DNA of 7,357 nucleotides from Oscillospiraceae bacterium. Its GTDB lineage: Bacteria; Bacillota; Clostridia; Oscillospirales; Oscillospiraceae. Below the pieces are notes generated by a model, which saw only the letters and a program-made list of their open reading frames with translations, did no database searches and was not told the origin of the DNA. Within the stretch, counting starts at the first letter, position 1; each line of letters opens with the position of its first letter. The DNA lies in assembly GCA_017538775.1 (NCBI GenBank), contig JAFYIF010000014.1, positions 1 to 7,357 on the forward strand. The letters run 5' to 3'. The position numbers and the translations under genes were made by a program. This document shows positions 5,986-7,357 of this stretch, one piece after another.

Positions 5986-7272
5986 ATGAAGCTCCTATAC
6001 CCCGGCGCTGCGGGGCCCCAAGTGCAACTGCTGCAACTGGCCCTGCTCCGCGCCGGATACCCGCCGGGGCCGCTGGACGGCGTCTTCGGCGTCAAGACCC
6101 TGAACGCCCTGCGGCGCTTCCAGCAAAGCCGGGACCTGAGGCCCGACGGCGTGGCGGGACCGGCCACCCACGCGGCGCTGCGGCCCTGGTACACCGGCTA
6201 TGTCCGCCACACGCTGCGCCCCGGGGAGACCTTCTACCGGCTGGCGCTGCGCTACGGCAGTACCGTGGGGGCCATCGAGCTGGCCAACCCCGGCCTGGAC
6301 CCCCTGGCGCTGCGCCCCGGGGACCTGGTGACGGTGCCCCTCAGCTTCGCCGTGGTGCCGCTGGAGATCGACTGGTGCAGCGCCCTGCTGGCCTTCTGCT
6401 GCGAGGGGCTGCGGGCGCGCTATCCGGCCCTGCGCCTGGGCGGGATCGGCGCGGGGGTGCTGGGCAGCCCCCTGTGGCGGCTGACCCTGGGGGAGGGGGC
6501 GGGCCGGGCGCTTTACAACGCCGGTCACCACGCCAACGAGTGGATCACCACGCCGCTGCTGCTGGCTTTCCTGGAGGAGCTGGCCCAGGCCCAGGCCTGG
6601 GGGGAGCGCATCGGCGGCGTGGACGCAAGGGCGCTGCTGGAGGGCCGGACCCTGAGCGTGCTGCCCTGCGTGGACCCGGACGGCATGGACCTGGTCACCG
6701 GGGACCTGAGCGGCAGCGCGGCCTGCGCCCGGGCGCGGGAGATCGCGGCGTCCTACCCGGAGTTCCCCTTCCCGGCGGGCTGGAAGGCCAACATCGAGGG
6801 CGTGGACCTGAACCTGCAATACCCGGCGGGCTGGGAGGAGGCCCGGCGCATCAAGTTTGCCCAGGGCTTTGTTTCCCCCGCGCCCCGGGACTATGTGGGG
6901 GAGGCCCCCCTCCGCGCCCCGGAGAGCCGGGCGGTCTACAGCTACACCCGCAGCTTCGACCCGGCCCTCACCGTCAGCCTCCACACCCAGGGGGAGGTGA
7001 TCTACTGGAAGTATCAGGACTTAGAGCCCCCCGGCGCCCGGGAGATCGCCCGGCGCATGGCCAGGGCGAGCGGCTACACGGTGGAGGACGTGCCCTACGC
7101 CTCCGGCTATGCCGGATACAAGGATTGGTTCGTGCTGGCCTATCTGCGCCCCGGCTTCACCCTGGAGCTGGGGCGCGGGGAGAACCCCCTGCCGATTTCG
7201 GAGGCCCAGCGGATCTATCCGGATCTGCGGGCCATGCTGCTGGAGGCCCTGCTGGCGGTGGAACAGGGATAA
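5986..7272 (+). CDS. ENP1-like M14 peptidoglycan endopeptidase with PG-binding and LysM domains
   Basis: A 428-residue zinc peptidase resembling gamma-D-glutamyl-L-diamino acid endopeptidase I of sporulating Lysinibacillus (Bacillus) sphaericus, which cuts the D-Glu(gamma)-diaminopimelate bond of wall stem peptides. Residues 8-64 are a peptidoglycan-binding type 1 domain (GPQVQLLQLALLRAGYPPG, DGVFGVKTLNALRRFQ, DGVAGPAT). Residues 73-118 are one LysM domain (HTLRPGETFYRLALRYG, PGDLVTVP). Residues about 125-424 are the M14 domain. Zinc ligands are His182 and Glu185 (GHHANEW) and His333 (SLHTQGEVIYW); Glu394 in TLELGRGENP is the catalytic glutamate. NIEGVDLNLQYPAGW (269-283) replaces the NxxGVDLNRN loop of digestive carboxypeptidases, as in the endopeptidase group. 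No signal peptide is present, so it is made in the cytoplasm and may reach the wall only within or after sporulation. AGGAGG 9 bases before the ATG at 5986 decides the start. It is divergent from spoIVB. Confidence 0.92.
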   Translation: MKLLYPGAAGPQVQLLQLALLRAGYPPGPLDGVFGVKTLNALRRFQQSRDLRPDGVAGPATHAALRPWYTGYVRHTLRPGETFYRLALRYGSTVGAIELANPGLDPLALRPGDLVTVPLSFAVVPLEIDWCSALLAFCCEGLRARYPALRLGGIGAGVLGSPLWRLTLGEGAGRALYNAGHHANEWITTPLLLAFLEELAQAQAWGERIGGVDARALLEGRTLSVLPCVDPDGMDLVTGDLSGSAACARAREIAASYPEFPFPAGWKANIEGVDLNLQYPAGWEEARRIKFAQGFVSPAPRDYVGEAPLRAPESRAVYSYTRSFDPALTVSLHTQGEVIYWKYQDLEPPGAREIARRMARASGYTVEDVPYASGYAGYKDWFVLAYLRPGFTLELGRGENPLPISEAQRIYPDLRAMLLEALLAVEQG

Positions 7273-7300
7273 AAATCCCCTCCCATGGAGATGGGAGAGG
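7271..7300 (-). terminator. Rho-independent terminator of the right-edge minus-strand gene
   Basis: Read on the minus strand, arms 7291-7300 and 7277-7286 pair over 10 bp with one G-U wobble around a CTCC loop, followed by A and TTTTT (7271-7275). On the plus strand the wobble becomes an A-C mismatch and there is no U tract, so it mainly serves the minus-strand gene. Its U tract overlaps the TAA stop (7270-7272) of the M14 gene. Confidence 0.8.
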
Positions 7301-7308
7301 AAAAGCGC

Positions 7309-7357
7309 TCAGATCCGGTACTGCTCCAGAATCCTCTCCGCGCAGCGCAGCCCGTCC
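7309..7357 (-). CDS. 3' end of an unidentified minus-strand gene (partial)
   Basis: The minus frame that ends in TGA at 7309-7311 is open to the window edge and encodes the C-terminus DGLRCAERILEQYRI. A terminator placed 8 bases after the stop supports it as a real gene end. Fifteen residues are too few to name a family. Confidence 0.6.
   Translation of the reverse strand, partial: DGLRCAERILEQYRI

Noticed and set aside
5995..6984. Minus-strand frame of 329 codons opposite the M14 gene
   Set aside because: It is an antisense shadow with Gly/Gln/Pro-rich composition, and the plus strand encodes all expected zinc and catalytic residues.

Overview
The window is about 7.4 kb of GC-rich bacterial DNA. 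It encodes a sporulation protease (SpoIVB), a class I superoxide reductase, an ECF-type sigma factor paired with a membrane beta-propeller protein, and a spore-type peptidoglycan endopeptidase. Strong AGGAGG ribosome sites and tight hairpin terminators are also present. Together these point to a strictly anaerobic, endospore-forming Firmicute, most likely a high-GC member of the Clostridia (Oscillospirales-like). That taxonomic placement is inference; no rRNA or other marker is present.

Layout from left to right. Bases 1-260 are AT-richer and hold no convincing gene, but they end in an extended -10 promoter that drives dfx (261-632, +). A long bidirectional hairpin separates dfx from argH (732-2108, -), which has its own perfect TTGACA-17-TATAAT promoter (2157-2185). 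That promoter starts only 6 bases past the stop of the next minus-strand gene, a 636-residue single-pass membrane beta-propeller protein (2192-4102, -). This gene overlaps by 4 bases (GTGA) the end of the sigma-factor gene (4099-4659, -). A textbook terminator (4741-4784) then isolates this unit from spoIVB (4803-5795, -). A 190-base divergent spacer with a GTGAAA/TTTCAC dyad separates spoIVB from a plus-strand gamma-D-glutamyl-diaminopimelate endopeptidase-like M14 protein (5986-7272). The last bases contain a minus-strand terminator and the 3' end of one more minus-strand gene.

Functional reading. Three modules sit side by side. The first is oxygen defence (dfx) and arginine synthesis (argH), convergent on one another. 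The second is a cell-surface signalling pair, in which the sigma factor is probably held by the short cytoplasmic tail of the co-transcribed beta-propeller protein. The third is a sporulation pair, with SpoIVB signalling across the forespore membranes and the M14 enzyme acting on spore peptidoglycan stem peptides. The least described part is the sigma/beta-propeller pair. Nothing in the window looks like a CRISPR array, phage, complete insertion sequence or RNA gene.
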